Counted from the first letter of the stretch, positions 1-9,582 are shown. The stretch is DNA of 64,000 nucleotides from Spirochaetota bacterium (GCA_023438065.1 JAEXRH010000018.1:62001-126000), one strand, 5' to 3'. Translations and numbers: made by a program. The notes: generated by a model from the letters alone, not told the origin.

Positions 1-43
1 CCGAAGAAACGCTGGATAAGGCCCGCGATCCGGCGTACACTGA

Positions 44-72
44 TTGCCGAAGACTCGCCTTTTTCTCTATAT
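44..72 (+). promoter_or_regulatory. putative sigma70 promoter of htrA-like gene
   Basis: TTGCCG (44-49) and CTATAT (67-72) are separated by 17 nt and lie upstream of the AAGGAG ribosome site and the ATG at 100. The first 43 bases show no gene I can support. Confidence 0.4.
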
Positions 73-99
73 TTGAGCTATCAGAAGGAGATCCTCCGT

Positions 100-1374
100 A
101 TGCGTCTATACAGCAGGAACCAGCTTATCGGGATCGCGTGCATCGCCGCGGCCGTCGCCTTCGCCGGCGCCTACGCGCTCCGCGACGCCGACCTTTCGGG
201 CGCGGCCAAGGCGCTTTTCGCCCGCGGCAAGGCTCCCTCCCCCGTTTCAGCCGACCAAACCCTCGACATCGTCCCGAGCGGCGATTCCGCCGTCGCCGAT
301 TCCTTCATCCTCAACACGAACGTTCCCGAGGAGCCGTTAACGGTCGCCGACTCGAATACGGGCTACACCCAGGACGAGCAGCAGAACATCTCCGTATACC
401 AGAAGGCGAACGAGGCCGTCGTCAACATCACGACCGAGATCGTCGGGATCAACTGGTTCCTCGAGCCGGTCCCGCAGGAAGGCGGCTCGGGCTCGGGCTC
501 CATCATCGACACGAGGGGCTACATCGTCACGAACAGCCACGTCATCGCGGACGCCGTGAAGATCTTCGTCTCCCTCTCCGACGGAAGCCAGTACGAGGGC
601 ACGGTGATCGGGGTCGACCGCGAGAACGACATCGCCGTCCTCAAGTTCGACCCGCCGAAGGACGTCCTCCTCAAGACCATCCAGTTCGGGGAGTCGGGCG
701 GGCTCAAGGTCGGGCAGAAGGTGCTCGCGATCGGGAATCCCTTCGGTCTCGAGCGAACCCTCACGACCGGCATCGTGAGCGCCCTCGGCCGTCCGATAAA
801 GACCCAGGCGAACACCGTCATCAAGGACATGATCCAGACCGATACCGCGATCAACCCCGGGAACTCGGGCGGACCCCTCCTCGACACCCAAGGCCGCATG
901 ATCGGCATCAACACGATGATCTACTCGACCTCGGGAAGCTCCGCGGGCATCGGCTTCGCGATCCCGGTCAATACCGCCAAGCGCGTCGTCTCCGAGCTCA
1001 TCCAGTTCGGGAAGGTTCGCCGCGGCTCTATCGACGCCGAGCTCGTCCAGCTCAATTCCGCCATCGCGAACTACGCGCGCCTTTCGACCGACAAGGGACT
1101 CCTGGTCTCAAAGGTCGGCGCGGGAAGCAACGCCGAAAAGGCCGGGCTCAAGGGCGGCAAGGACGCGGTACGCTACGGCTCGGGCCGGTCAAGCTCGGTC
1201 ATCTACCTCGGCGGCGACGTGATCGTCTCTATCGCGGGAACGCGGGTCGAGAGCCTCACCGACTATTACTCGGCGCTCGAGTCCAAAAAACCCGGCGAGA
1301 CGGTCGAGATCGCCGTACTCCGCGGCAAGCAGCAAGTCTCGCTCAAGCTCACCCTCGCCGAGCGCGAGCGGTAA
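100..1374 (+). CDS. HtrA/DegP-type periplasmic serine protease
   Basis: Trypsin-fold protease/chaperone of the HtrA family that degrades misfolded envelope proteins. One N-terminal membrane segment (about residues 8-27) anchors it, and the rest should be periplasmic. The triad is visible as His147 (NSHVIADA), Asp177 (ENDIAVL) and Ser256 (GNSGGP). A single PDZ domain fills roughly residues 325-420, so this is the one-PDZ DegS/HhoB-like layout of normal length (424 aa). A TTG nine codons upstream is open, but the ATG at 100 has AAGGAG at 8-10 nt spacing and is preferred. uvrB follows after 72 nt on the same strand. Confidence 0.93.
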   Translation: MRLYSRNQLIGIACIAAAVAFAGAYALRDADLSGAAKALFARGKAPSPVSADQTLDIVPSGDSAVADSFILNTNVPEEPLTVADSNTGYTQDEQQNISVYQKANEAVVNITTEIVGINWFLEPVPQEGGSGSGSIIDTRGYIVTNSHVIADAVKIFVSLSDGSQYEGTVIGVDRENDIAVLKFDPPKDVLLKTIQFGESGGLKVGQKVLAIGNPFGLERTLTTGIVSALGRPIKTQANTVIKDMIQTDTAINPGNSGGPLLDTQGRMIGINTMIYSTSGSSAGIGFAIPVNTAKRVVSELIQFGKVRRGSIDAELVQLNSAIANYARLSTDKGLLVSKVGAGSNAEKAGLKGGKDAVRYGSGRSSSVIYLGGDVIVSIAGTRVESLTDYYSALESKKPGETVEIAVLRGKQQVSLKLTLAERER

Positions 1375-1446
1375 CGGCTCGCGAAATCCCGGGACGCGCG
1401 CGAACGCTCCCGACGGTCGGGCAACGCATAGGGGGAGGATCCATCG

Positions 1447-3435
1447 ATGAGGCCATTCAAGGTCGTTTCTGACTACGAGCCGTCGGGCGACCAGCCCGAG
1501 GCGATCAAGGCGCTCGCGGGCGGCGTGCTCGCGGGCGACCGCTTCCAGACCCTCAAGGGAGTAACCGGAAGCGGGAAGACCTTCACGATGGCGAAGATCA
1601 TCGAGGCGGTCCAGAAGCCGACCCTCGTCATCAGCCACAACAAGACCCTCGCCGCCCAGCTCTACCGCGAGTTCAAGGGGTTCTTCCCCGACAACGCGGT
1701 CGAGTACTTCGTCTCCTACTACGACTATTACCAGCCCGAGGCGTACGTCCCCGCGCGCGACCTCTACATCGAGAAGGACGCGTCGATCAACGAGGAGATC
1801 GACCGCCTCCGCCTCTCGGCGACCTTCAGCCTCATGGAGCGGCGAGACGTCATCGTCGTATCGACCGTCTCGTGCATCTACGGCCTCGGCCTTCCCGAAT
1901 CGTACCGCGACATGCGGGTCCACCTCGAGACGGGCGAGACGGTCGACCTCGACGCGCTCAAGAAACGGCTCGTCTCGCTCCAGTACGAGCGGAACGACGC
2001 GATCCTCGAGCGGGGACGCTTCCGGGTGCGCGGCGACACGATCGAGATTCAGCCTGCCTACCTCGAGGAGGCGTACCGCATCGAACTCGACTGGGACCGG
2101 ATCGCCCGGATCAGGAGATTCAACCCGGTCTCGGGCGAGACGACCCTCGAGCTCGACGAGCTTTCAATCTATCCCGCGAAGCACTTCGTCATGAAGGACG
2201 ACGCGGTGCCGAACGCACTCCTGAAGATCCGCGAACAGCTCGACGAGCAGCTCGCGCGGTTTAAAATGCAGGGAAAGATCGTCGAAGCCGAGCGCCTGAA
2301 GACGAGAACCGAGTACGACCTCGAGATGCTCGCCGAGATGGGCTACTGCCCCGGCATCGAAAACTACTCGTCGCCCATCGCGGGAAGGAACCCGGGCGAG
2401 CCTCCGGCGACCCTCTTCCATTACTTCCCGGACGACTTTCTCCTCTTCATGGACGAGAGCCACGTCACCTGGAGCCAGGTGGGCGCGATGTACGAGGGCG
2501 ACCGCTCGCGGAAGCAAAACCTCGTCGACTTCGGCTTCCGCCTCCCCTGCGCGCTCGATAACCGCCCCCTCAAGATGGCGGAGTTCGAGGGCATGCTCAA
2601 CCAGGCGATCTTCGTGTCGGCCACGCCGCGCGAGGAAGAGCTCAAGCGATCCACCCGCGTCGCCGAGCAGGTGATCCGCCCGACGGGACTCCTCGACCCC
2701 CAGATCGACGTGAGGCCGAGCGAGGGCCAGATGGAGGACATTTACCGCGAGGTGAAGGACCGCATCTCGCGCGACGAGCGAAGCCTCATCCTCACCCTCA
2801 CCAAGCGCATGGCGGAGGACCTCACCGATTACCTTACGGGACTCGGCCTCAAGGTAAAATACATCCACTCCGAGGTCGAGACGATCGAGCGGGTCGAGAT
2901 CCTGAAAGGACTGCGCGCGGGCGAGTTCGACATCCTCGTCGGCATCAACCTCCTCCGCGAGGGCATCGACCTTCCGGAGGTCTCGTTCATCGGCATCCTC
3001 GACGCCGACAAGATCGGCTTCCTCCGCTCGGCGACGAGCCTCATCCAGATCATCGGGCGCGCGGCACGAAACGTGAACGGCTCGGTCGTCATGTACGCCG
3101 ACCGGATGAGCGACGCGATGAAACAGGCGATCGAGGAGACGAACCGCCGGCGCGCGATCCAGGAAGCCTGGAACGAGAGCCACGGCATCACCCCGACGAC
3201 GATCAAGAAGGCGGTGAACGACCTTCTCACCCGCGAGAACGAGATCAAGAAGGAAGCGGCCGAGACCGAGTCCGGGGTCCTCGTCTCGAGCTACAACCTG
3301 CTCATCCCGGCGGAACGGAAAAAACTCGTCAAGGAACTCGAAAAGCAAATGGCCGAGTACGCCGAGCTCCTCCAGTTCGAGGAAGCCGCGACGATCCGCG
3401 ACCGCATCGCCGAGATCAAGACGATGGGGGACTAA
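1447..3435 (+). CDS. uvrB: UvrABC system protein B
   Basis: DNA damage-verification helicase subunit of nucleotide excision repair. It is loaded by UvrA and then recruits UvrC. The 662 aa are full length. Walker A is GVTGSGKTF near residues 38-46, the DNA-clamping beta-hairpin contains YYDYYQPEAYV, helicase motifs run to about 590, and a C-terminal UVR motif (LLQFEEAATIRDRI) that contacts UvrC ends the protein. The start is fixed by GGGGGAGG a few bases before ATG. Nothing in sequence context ties it to htrA beyond shared orientation, and a promoter of its own is not obvious. Confidence 0.98.
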   Translation: MRPFKVVSDYEPSGDQPEAIKALAGGVLAGDRFQTLKGVTGSGKTFTMAKIIEAVQKPTLVISHNKTLAAQLYREFKGFFPDNAVEYFVSYYDYYQPEAYVPARDLYIEKDASINEEIDRLRLSATFSLMERRDVIVVSTVSCIYGLGLPESYRDMRVHLETGETVDLDALKKRLVSLQYERNDAILERGRFRVRGDTIEIQPAYLEEAYRIELDWDRIARIRRFNPVSGETTLELDELSIYPAKHFVMKDDAVPNALLKIREQLDEQLARFKMQGKIVEAERLKTRTEYDLEMLAEMGYCPGIENYSSPIAGRNPGEPPATLFHYFPDDFLLFMDESHVTWSQVGAMYEGDRSRKQNLVDFGFRLPCALDNRPLKMAEFEGMLNQAIFVSATPREEELKRSTRVAEQVIRPTGLLDPQIDVRPSEGQMEDIYREVKDRISRDERSLILTLTKRMAEDLTDYLTGLGLKVKYIHSEVETIERVEILKGLRAGEFDILVGINLLREGIDLPEVSFIGILDADKIGFLRSATSLIQIIGRAARNVNGSVVMYADRMSDAMKQAIEETNRRRAIQEAWNESHGITPTTIKKAVNDLLTRENEIKKEAAETESGVLVSSYNLLIPAERKKLVKELEKQMAEYAELLQFEEAATIRDRIAEIKTMGD

Positions 3436-3491
3436 GCGGAGGAACGCGGGCGAAATCCGCTCGCGCCCCACCGTCGAAAGCGATAATATCA

Positions 3492-3520
3492 TTGACGCCG
3501 TCGGGAAAAGCCCTTACTCT
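3492..3520 (+). promoter_or_regulatory. sigma70 promoter of MCP 3539
   Basis: TTGACG (3492-3497), a 17-nt spacer, then TACTCT (3515-3520). The predicted start near 3527 leaves a short leader holding the purine-rich ribosome site GAGGAAAAGGA before the ATG at 3539. Confidence 0.6.
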
Positions 3521-3538
3521 GAGGAAAAGGACCTTTTT

Positions 3539-5812
3539 ATGCCCAATAGACCGTTACCCCGTCTTGCCCTTCCCCTGATCCCCGTCGCATTCACCGGTTT
3601 ATCGGCCTTTGTCTCGTATCCCGACATCCCGTCCCTCGCGGTCTCATCGCTCGCCTTCGCGGCGTCCATCGCCGTCGCCGCGGCCTTTTACCGCGCCGAC
3701 CGGCATTGCGCGCGCGTGCGGAAAGACCTCGCTGGCCCCGTCGCGAAGGCCGCGACGCGCCTCGGCAGGGGAATTTCGACCTTTGCCTCCGGCGACCTCA
3801 GAATCCAGATACGACACCCCGACACGACGCCCGAAAGCCCGGAAGGAAAGGCGATCGCCGGGCTCCTCGCGACCGACATCGACGATTTCAACTCCTCGAC
3901 CGCCGTTCCCTCGAAACGCATCTGTTTTACCGGGGCCAACAGCTATCAGGAGGGACGAACTGCGGGAGAGCGCATCGTGGGCATCCTCGGCGGAAAGGGC
4001 TCCGTCGCCTGCGAAATCCCGGCGTTCACGCAAGTCAACCACGTCCTTCGCATGAAAGGATGCCTCGATTACCTCTCGAACTATCCCGATATCGCGTGGG
4101 AAGGAACCTTCGAAAGCGGCGGAAACCGCGACGGAGCGGTCACCGCGACCCAGGCGATTCTCGCCAAGTTCCCCTCGCTCAGTCTCGTCTACGTGACCGA
4201 CGGCCATACCCCGGCCGCGGTCGAGAAAACGCTCCATGAAAGCGCAAAACGGCCGGTCAAGCTCGTCGCGTACGACGCGATGCCGGACAACATGGCCCTC
4301 CTCAAAGAAGGCCGCATCGAATGCCTCATCGAGCAGAATTCCTTCGCGCAAGCCTACAACGCCCTCATCCATCTCTTTAACGCGTGCGAGGCCTCCTGGC
4401 GCCCGGTGAGCCCGAAATTGTTCATGCCCCCGCTCGTGATCACCAGGGAGAACTACCGGACCTACTGGGACGACGCCAAGGACTGCCGCATTCTCATGGA
4501 CGAGGAAAAGGCGCAACTGGCCGTGCCCGAGCACCGAAAATCGCAGCGACGGTACCGCTTTGCCCTCATCCTCCCCCTTTCGACCGGCTTTTTCGAGGGG
4601 CTCCAGCGGGGCGGCGAGGCCGCGAAACGCCTCCTTGGGGAACTCGACGTCGAGGTCGAGATCGTCGACGTCTTTCGGGATTGGGACGACTTCGGGCGCG
4701 CGTCGCTTTTCAATCCCGCGATCGAGTCGTGTATCGAACGGGAGTTCGACGGGATCGCGCTGACGGTGAACGACCCCGCCATCGTCGAGACGATCAATCA
4801 CGCGGTCGCCTCGGGGCTCGCGGTCACCACGCTCAATACCGAGCCCTTCAGTTTCCGGGAACTCATGCTCAATATGATCGAGAACGTCGAGATCCTCGCC
4901 GAGTCGAGCCATGATCTCGCGGCCGCCGCCGAGGAATCCTCAAGGTCGGCGGGTCAGATAGGCGGCGCGATAACCGGCATCAAGGAAGACATCGGCGAGC
5001 AGAAAAACCGGATACAGGCGAGCGACGAGGAACTTTCGGTCCTGAACCAGATGATCGGGGACGTGGTCTCGGCGATCGAGAAGTACGGGACCCTCGTCGC
5101 GAAAATGTCGGCCCAGTCCCGCGACGGCTCGCGCGCGAGCGACGAAACCTACATCGACACGCAAAAGCTCAAGACCGCGATAGACGGCATCGGCCACGAG
5201 CTCGGGGAATTCCGCGACCGCATGAAGGACGTCGAGAGCTTCGCCGCCACGATCGAGCAACTCGCCGAAAGCACGAACGTCCTCGCGATAAACGCCTCCA
5301 TCCAGGCGGCCCGCGCGGGAACGGCGGGAAAGTCTTTCGCCGTCGTCGCCGGCGAGGTGCGCACCCTCGCGGAAAATTCGCGGCACACGGCGGAGGCGAT
5401 CAAGGGCGTCGTCGCCGAGGTCAAGAAAAACATGGACGAGATCATAGCCATCAGCGAGACGGGAGCCGCGCAGGTAAGCGCGAATCTCTCGCGCGCGCTC
5501 GACACGAAGAACTCCTTCGACGACATCGTCACGACGCTCCAGGAGGCGAACGACTCGATGGACAGGATCGACTCCTCGATCAACGGGATCAGGGCGTCCG
5601 GCGTGAGCGTCAAGAAAAACATGGACGTCATCGAAAGCATGAGCAACACGTCGAAGAGCCGTCTTGACGAGATCAACGTCTCGGTCTCCGAGATGAGCCT
5701 GCAATCCGAGCATCTTTCGCAGACCGCGAACGATTTGCGGGCGATGGCGATGAACCAGAGCATCGTATTCTCGCAGGTCAGCGTCAAGGAAACCGCGAAG
5801 GCCAAAAACTGA
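3539..5812 (+). CDS. chemoreceptor with sugar-binding-protein-like sensor
   Basis: 757-aa methyl-accepting chemotaxis protein. Two adjacent hydrophobic helices (about 8-26 and 32-51) are separated by a very short loop. A HAMP-like linker follows, then a type-1 periplasmic-binding-protein/LacI-like domain (about 124-325), a second shorter segment of the same kind (about 338-440), and the MCP signalling hairpin (NVLAINASIQAARAG and FAVVAGEVRTLAE). There is no transmembrane helix between sensor and signalling domain, so by inference the sugar-binding-like sensor is cytoplasmic rather than periplasmic. Sugar-catabolic genes follow (GH43), which suggests a carbohydrate ligand, but the ligand is unknown. 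Confidence 0.85.
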   Translation: MPNRPLPRLALPLIPVAFTGLSAFVSYPDIPSLAVSSLAFAASIAVAAAFYRADRHCARVRKDLAGPVAKAATRLGRGISTFASGDLRIQIRHPDTTPESPEGKAIAGLLATDIDDFNSSTAVPSKRICFTGANSYQEGRTAGERIVGILGGKGSVACEIPAFTQVNHVLRMKGCLDYLSNYPDIAWEGTFESGGNRDGAVTATQAILAKFPSLSLVYVTDGHTPAAVEKTLHESAKRPVKLVAYDAMPDNMALLKEGRIECLIEQNSFAQAYNALIHLFNACEASWRPVSPKLFMPPLVITRENYRTYWDDAKDCRILMDEEKAQLAVPEHRKSQRRYRFALILPLSTGFFEGLQRGGEAAKRLLGELDVEVEIVDVFRDWDDFGRASLFNPAIESCIEREFDGIALTVNDPAIVETINHAVASGLAVTTLNTEPFSFRELMLNMIENVEILAESSHDLAAAAEESSRSAGQIGGAITGIKEDIGEQKNRIQASDEELSVLNQMIGDVVSAIEKYGTLVAKMSAQSRDGSRASDETYIDTQKLKTAIDGIGHELGEFRDRMKDVESFAATIEQLAESTNVLAINASIQAARAGTAGKSFAVVAGEVRTLAENSRHTAEAIKGVVAEVKKNMDEIIAISETGAAQVSANLSRALDTKNSFDDIVTTLQEANDSMDRIDSSINGIRASGVSVKKNMDVIESMSNTSKSRLDEINVSVSEMSLQSEHLSQTANDLRAMAMNQSIVFSQVSVKETAKAKN

Positions 5813-5821
5813 CCCCGTAAA

Positions 5822-5842
5822 CGCGCGAGGCCGCCTCGCGCG
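5822..5842 (+). other. strong GC hairpin after MCP gene
   Basis: Perfect 9-bp inverted repeat (5822-5830 with 5834-5842) around a CCG loop, directly after the MCP stop codon. It lacks a T tract, so it is more likely an mRNA 3'-end stabiliser or Rho-associated hairpin than a classical intrinsic terminator. Confidence 0.4.
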
Positions 5843-5886
5843 GAACCGGTCAGCGCGCGGACGGCAAGGTCGGGGAAAAGACCGAT

Positions 5887-5915
5887 TTGCGCTAATCCCG
5901 AAAAAACGTTACATT
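5887..5915 (+). promoter_or_regulatory. sigma70 promoter of GH43 gene
   Basis: TTGCGC (5887-5892), 17-nt spacer, TACATT (5910-5915), 21 nt before the ATG. AGAAGGA (5923-5929) is the ribosome site. Confidence 0.55.
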
Positions 5916-5936
5916 AAAGGCACAGAAGGACCTTTA

Positions 5937-7565
5937 ATGAACACCATACACAACCCGATTCTTCCCGGCTTCAATCCGGATCCGTCAATCCTCAGGGTCG
6001 GCGACGACTATTACGTGGCGACCTCGACCTTCGAGTGGTTTCCCGGCGTCCAGATTCACCACTCGAGGGACCTCGTGAACTGGCGACTCGTCGCGCATCC
6101 GCTTTCGGACCCGAAAACCCTCGACATGATCGGAAATCCCGATTCGGGCGGGGTTTGGGCCCCGTGCCTTACCCGGAAAGACCGCCTTTTCTGGCTAATA
6201 TACACGAACGTCAGGTCGCTCGACGGAATCTTCAAGGATACACCGAATTTCCTCGTCACCGCGAAGAAGATCACCGGCCCCTGGTCAAAACCCGTGTACC
6301 TCAATTCCTCGGGGTTCGATCCCTCGCTCTTTCACGACGACGACGGCAAGAAGTGGCTCGTGAACATGATGTGGGACCATCGATTCCCGACCGGCAGGAA
6401 TTCCTTCGCGGGCATCCTTCTCCAGGAATACGATCCCCGCAGGAAGCGTCTCGTCGGGCCCGTGCGGAACATCTACGCGGGAAGCGACCTCAAGGTTACC
6501 GAGGGTCCCCATCTCTACAAACGAAACGGCTGGTATTACCTCATGGTCGCCGAGGGCGGTACGGGCTACGAGCACGCGGTGACAGTCGCGCGATCCCGCG
6601 TCATCGACGGCCCGTACGAGACGATGCCCGGCAACCCCCTCATCAGCTCGCGGTATAACCCGGCGAACCCGATCCAGAAAACCGGGCATGGATCCCTCGT
6701 CGAGGCGACCGACGGCTCCTGGTACGTCGCGCACCTCGGCGCCCGCCCGCTCACCGAGCGCGGGAACTGCCCGCTCGGCCGCGAGACCTTTCTCACGAAG
6801 GTCGAATGGCATACCCCGGAGGGGGACGCGGGTCCGTGGCTTCGCGTGGCCGGAGGCGGAAGGGAAGCGCGGTTCGAGGTCGAAGGCCCCGCCGTCCCCG
6901 AAACGAGATTCGAGAAGGAAAGCGCCCGACTCGACTTCGACTCGCAGAAGCTTTCGATCCACCTCAGCTCGCTCAGGCGTCCCGTCTCGCGCGACTGGCT
7001 CAGCCTCAAGGCTCGACCCGGATTCCTCAGACTGTACGGCGGCGAAAGCCCCTCGTCGAAATTCCGGCAGAGCATGATCGCGCGCCGCGTCGGGGCCTTT
7101 TCCGTCGTCGCCGAAACGGCGGTCGACTTCCGGCCCGAAACCCCGCAGGAGATGGCGGGGCTCATCTGGTACTACAATACCGAGCTCTTTCACTGGGTGT
7201 ACGTGACGCACGACGAGAAGCTGGGCCGCGTCGTCGCGGTCCTCTCCGCGGACGGGACCAAATGGTCGTTCCCCGCGGGAGACGGGGTTCCGGTCGATTC
7301 GGGCGCCGCGATCACCTCGGAGCGGGTTTTCCTTCGCGCCGTCTCCGATCGCGAGAAGCTCGAGTTCTTCTGGTCGCGGGACGGATCGGTCTGGAACGCC
7401 ATCGGGCCAGTCCTCGACGCCGCGCGCGTCTCCGACGAGGGCGCGACGCATTATCCCGCTCCGGGATGGGGCTTTACGGGAACCTTCGTCGGCCTCCAGT
7501 GCACGGACCTTACCGGAGGCAGGCGAAGCGCCGATTTCGATTACTTCGAGTATCGGGAGCGATAG
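5937..7565 (+). CDS. GH43 beta-xylosidase (xylan 1,4-beta-xylosidase)
   Basis: Glycoside hydrolase family 43 enzyme, probably releasing xylose from xylo-oligosaccharides. An alpha-L-arabinofuranosidase activity cannot be excluded. The five-bladed catalytic domain spans about residues 1-300: general base Asp15 in NPDPSI, the pKa-modulating Asp in GFDPSLF, and the acid Glu in VTEGPHLY. The remaining 230 residues form the C-terminal beta-sandwich usual for XynB-type GH43 enzymes (542 aa in all, normal length). No signal peptide is present, so it should act in the cytoplasm on imported oligosaccharides. A ROK repressor and a sugar ABC importer lie 7-12 kb downstream. Confidence 0.92.
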   Translation: MNTIHNPILPGFNPDPSILRVGDDYYVATSTFEWFPGVQIHHSRDLVNWRLVAHPLSDPKTLDMIGNPDSGGVWAPCLTRKDRLFWLIYTNVRSLDGIFKDTPNFLVTAKKITGPWSKPVYLNSSGFDPSLFHDDDGKKWLVNMMWDHRFPTGRNSFAGILLQEYDPRRKRLVGPVRNIYAGSDLKVTEGPHLYKRNGWYYLMVAEGGTGYEHAVTVARSRVIDGPYETMPGNPLISSRYNPANPIQKTGHGSLVEATDGSWYVAHLGARPLTERGNCPLGRETFLTKVEWHTPEGDAGPWLRVAGGGREARFEVEGPAVPETRFEKESARLDFDSQKLSIHLSSLRRPVSRDWLSLKARPGFLRLYGGESPSSKFRQSMIARRVGAFSVVAETAVDFRPETPQEMAGLIWYYNTELFHWVYVTHDEKLGRVVAVLSADGTKWSFPAGDGVPVDSGAAITSERVFLRAVSDREKLEFFWSRDGSVWNAIGPVLDAARVSDEGATHYPAPGWGFTGTFVGLQCTDLTGGRRSADFDYFEYRER

Positions 7566-7592
7566 TTCCGTCACGCGACGACACCCCCAATG

Positions 7593-7632
7593 AAAAAAAA
7601 CTCCCGGACCTTCGCGCCCGGGAGTTTTTTTT
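7593..7632. terminator. bidirectional intrinsic terminator
   Basis: Stem CTCCCGG (7601-7607) / CCGGGAG (7618-7624) with eight A before and eight T after. It therefore works for the GH43 gene on + and the oxidoreductase gene on -, which converge here. Confidence 0.93.
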
Positions 7633-7647
7633 CATCTGCCATGGTCC

Positions 7648-8919
7648 TTACTCGTCGAGGAGCCCCTCGATCTCGGCTCGCGTAACGGGCTTTCCCATGA
7701 GCTTTTGCGCGATCGCCTGATGCTTTTTGAACCCGTACACGATCGCCCCGACAAGGGTAAGGGTATCCCCCTCCCCGCGCGAAAGCACGTACTTCTCGTA
7801 TCGCCCCTCGTCGGGAAGCGCCCGGGAGAGGGTCTCGAACGAACCGGAGGCCTCCTCCTCCGGGGAGAGGATCGCCTTCCCCATCGAAAGAAGCTCGACG
7901 TCGGCGACCTTAAGCGAGGTTTTCGGGACGGTCTGCGCGTACGGGGTCGCCTCGGTTTCCGGAAGCATCCCGCACGAGGCGAGGATCGCGCGCGCGGCGA
8001 CCGGGGCCTGCTCGAGCGCGGCGGGAATGATCCCCCACACGACGCCCTGGAATTCGGCGCAATCACCGACCGCGTAGATATAGGGATCCGACGTCCGCAT
8101 CGATGAATCGACGACGATACCCCGGTTTATCGCGAGACCGATCGAGGAGGCGAGCTCGACGTTCGGCTTCACGCCCATCGAAAGAACGGTCGTGTCGCTC
8201 GGGAATTCCCGGCCGTCCTTGAGGCGGACGAAGCCCGCGCGGTTCGATCCGTCCGCCGCGGCGGGAAACTCCGCGGTCTCCGCGCTCGTGACGACCTCGA
8301 TCCCCTGGGCGAGAAACCGCGCCTTGAGCATGGCGGCGCCCGTCTCGTCGAGCTGTCTCGGCAGAAGCCGGGCGAAGATCTCGAAAACGCGAACCTCGGC
8401 GACCCCTGCGTCCTTGAGCGCGCGGGCGGCCTCGAGGCCGAGGAGTCCGCCGCCGATTACCGAGGCGGAAGCGGGATGGGCCTTGGCGTTCTCCCTGATG
8501 GCCTTCGCGTCGTCCATGGTCCTCAGGGTAAAGACGCCGGGGAGCCGCGAGCCGGGAATCGGCGGATGGTTCGCGAAGGAGCCGGTCGCGAGCACGAGCC
8601 GGTCGTAGGGAACCGACGAGCCGTCGAGGAGCGTAACGCGCCTTGAGTCGGCGTCCACCGAGGAAATAGGGCATCCGGTCCGCACCGCTATGGCCTTTTT
8701 CTCGTACCAATCGGGTTTGTAAAACACGATACCGTCGGGATCGGTCTCGCCCGAAAGCACCTCGGGAAGACGGATGCGCGAATAGAACGGGTGGGCCTCG
8801 GCCGCGAACACCTCGATCGAAAGGGGCTCCGCGCACGGAGAGCCCTTCGCCTCCGCGTTTCTCAAGGCCTGGGCGACGTTGATTCCCGCGATTCCGTTAC
8901 CGATGATGACTACCTTCAT
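7648..8919 (-). CDS. FAD-dependent NAD(P)H oxidoreductase (rubredoxin reductase/NirB-N family)
   Basis: Pyridine nucleotide-disulphide oxidoreductase fold without the redox-active CxxC. The FAD-binding GNGIAG is at residues 7-12, the NAD-binding motif is GGGLLGLEAA, and the second FAD motif is YAVGDCAEF. The C-terminal dimerisation domain covers about 330-423. Length matches NADH:rubredoxin reductases and the N-terminal part of nitrite reductases. An electron acceptor is not encoded next to it. AGGAG precedes the ATG. The upstream 215-aa gene ends 9 nt before it, so the two are co-transcribed. Confidence 0.85.
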   Translation of the reverse strand: MKVVIIGNGIAGINVAQALRNAEAKGSPCAEPLSIEVFAAEAHPFYSRIRLPEVLSGETDPDGIVFYKPDWYEKKAIAVRTGCPISSVDADSRRVTLLDGSSVPYDRLVLATGSFANHPPIPGSRLPGVFTLRTMDDAKAIRENAKAHPASASVIGGGLLGLEAARALKDAGVAEVRVFEIFARLLPRQLDETGAAMLKARFLAQGIEVVTSAETAEFPAAADGSNRAGFVRLKDGREFPSDTTVLSMGVKPNVELASSIGLAINRGIVVDSSMRTSDPYIYAVGDCAEFQGVVWGIIPAALEQAPVAARAILASCGMLPETEATPYAQTVPKTSLKVADVELLSMGKAILSPEEEASGSFETLSRALPDEGRYEKYVLSRGEGDTLTLVGAIVYGFKKHQAIAQKLMGKPVTRAEIEGLLDE

Positions 8920-8928
8920 GTTGCACTC

Positions 8929-9576
8929 CTACCGAAGCATTCCGGAAAGCTCCGTATCGAATTCCGCGCCCGAAAGCGAGCCGGAGAGAAAATCCTTTAT
9001 GAGCGCCTTGATTTCGCGGGGGAACTTCTTCCAGTAGAGCTCGGTCCAGTCGCCGACCGCCTCGCGAAGGGCGGCCTCGTCGGCGAGGGGCATGGCGCCC
9101 TGGCTGTAGGCGGTAAACTGATAGACCATCGCGCGCATCGCGTCGCAGGGAATCCCCGCGACGAGACCCTTTTTCGCGAGCCCGGAATACCGCGCCGACG
9201 CGGCGGGAGCCCCCGAGGACGAGGAAACCGTCCCCGAGTGATCGACCGACATCTCCTCGGGAATCCAGGAATCGACGAGCTCGCGCATTTGTTCTTCGGT
9301 AAGCTCGGGCGCTTCCTTCCTGATCGTGTCGATGGCGAATCGCCGGAAGGTATTCCGGATGCCGTCCATGCTCCGGTTTATGGAATCCCTGACGGTCTCG
9401 CCCATCTCCCGGGCGGCGCGCTCGGGATCGAGCGAGATTACCCCTCCCGAGCCGGCAAGGTCCCGCCTTCGCCGCTCCACCGCGGTCTCGAGCGCGTCGA
9501 TTTCCCTGATGGTGGATCGATTGAGGATGTAATCGAGGACGGCCATGAATTCCGACGGAGTTCGCTCGCGGGACAT
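8929..9576 (-). CDS. uncharacterised protein co-transcribed with oxidoreductase
   Basis: I do not recognise this 215-aa protein. It has no signal peptide or membrane helix, is rich in Glu/Arg, and contains conserved-looking segments DYILNRSTIREIDALE near the N terminus and DWTELYWKKFPREIKAL near the C terminus. The middle is Ser/Ala-rich and probably disordered. The frame is open further upstream to 9750, but the start at 9576 is fixed by a promoter whose -10 ends 6 nt before this ATG. Its stop lies 9 nt before the oxidoreductase gene, so a joint role is likely, but the function is unknown. Confidence 0.65.
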   Translation of the reverse strand: MSRERTPSEFMAVLDYILNRSTIREIDALETAVERRRRDLAGSGGVISLDPERAAREMGETVRDSINRSMDGIRNTFRRFAIDTIRKEAPELTEEQMRELVDSWIPEEMSVDHSGTVSSSSGAPAASARYSGLAKKGLVAGIPCDAMRAMVYQFTAYSQGAMPLADEAALREAVGDWTELYWKKFPREIKALIKDFLSGSLSGAEFDTELSGMLR

Positions 9577-9582
9577 AGCTTT

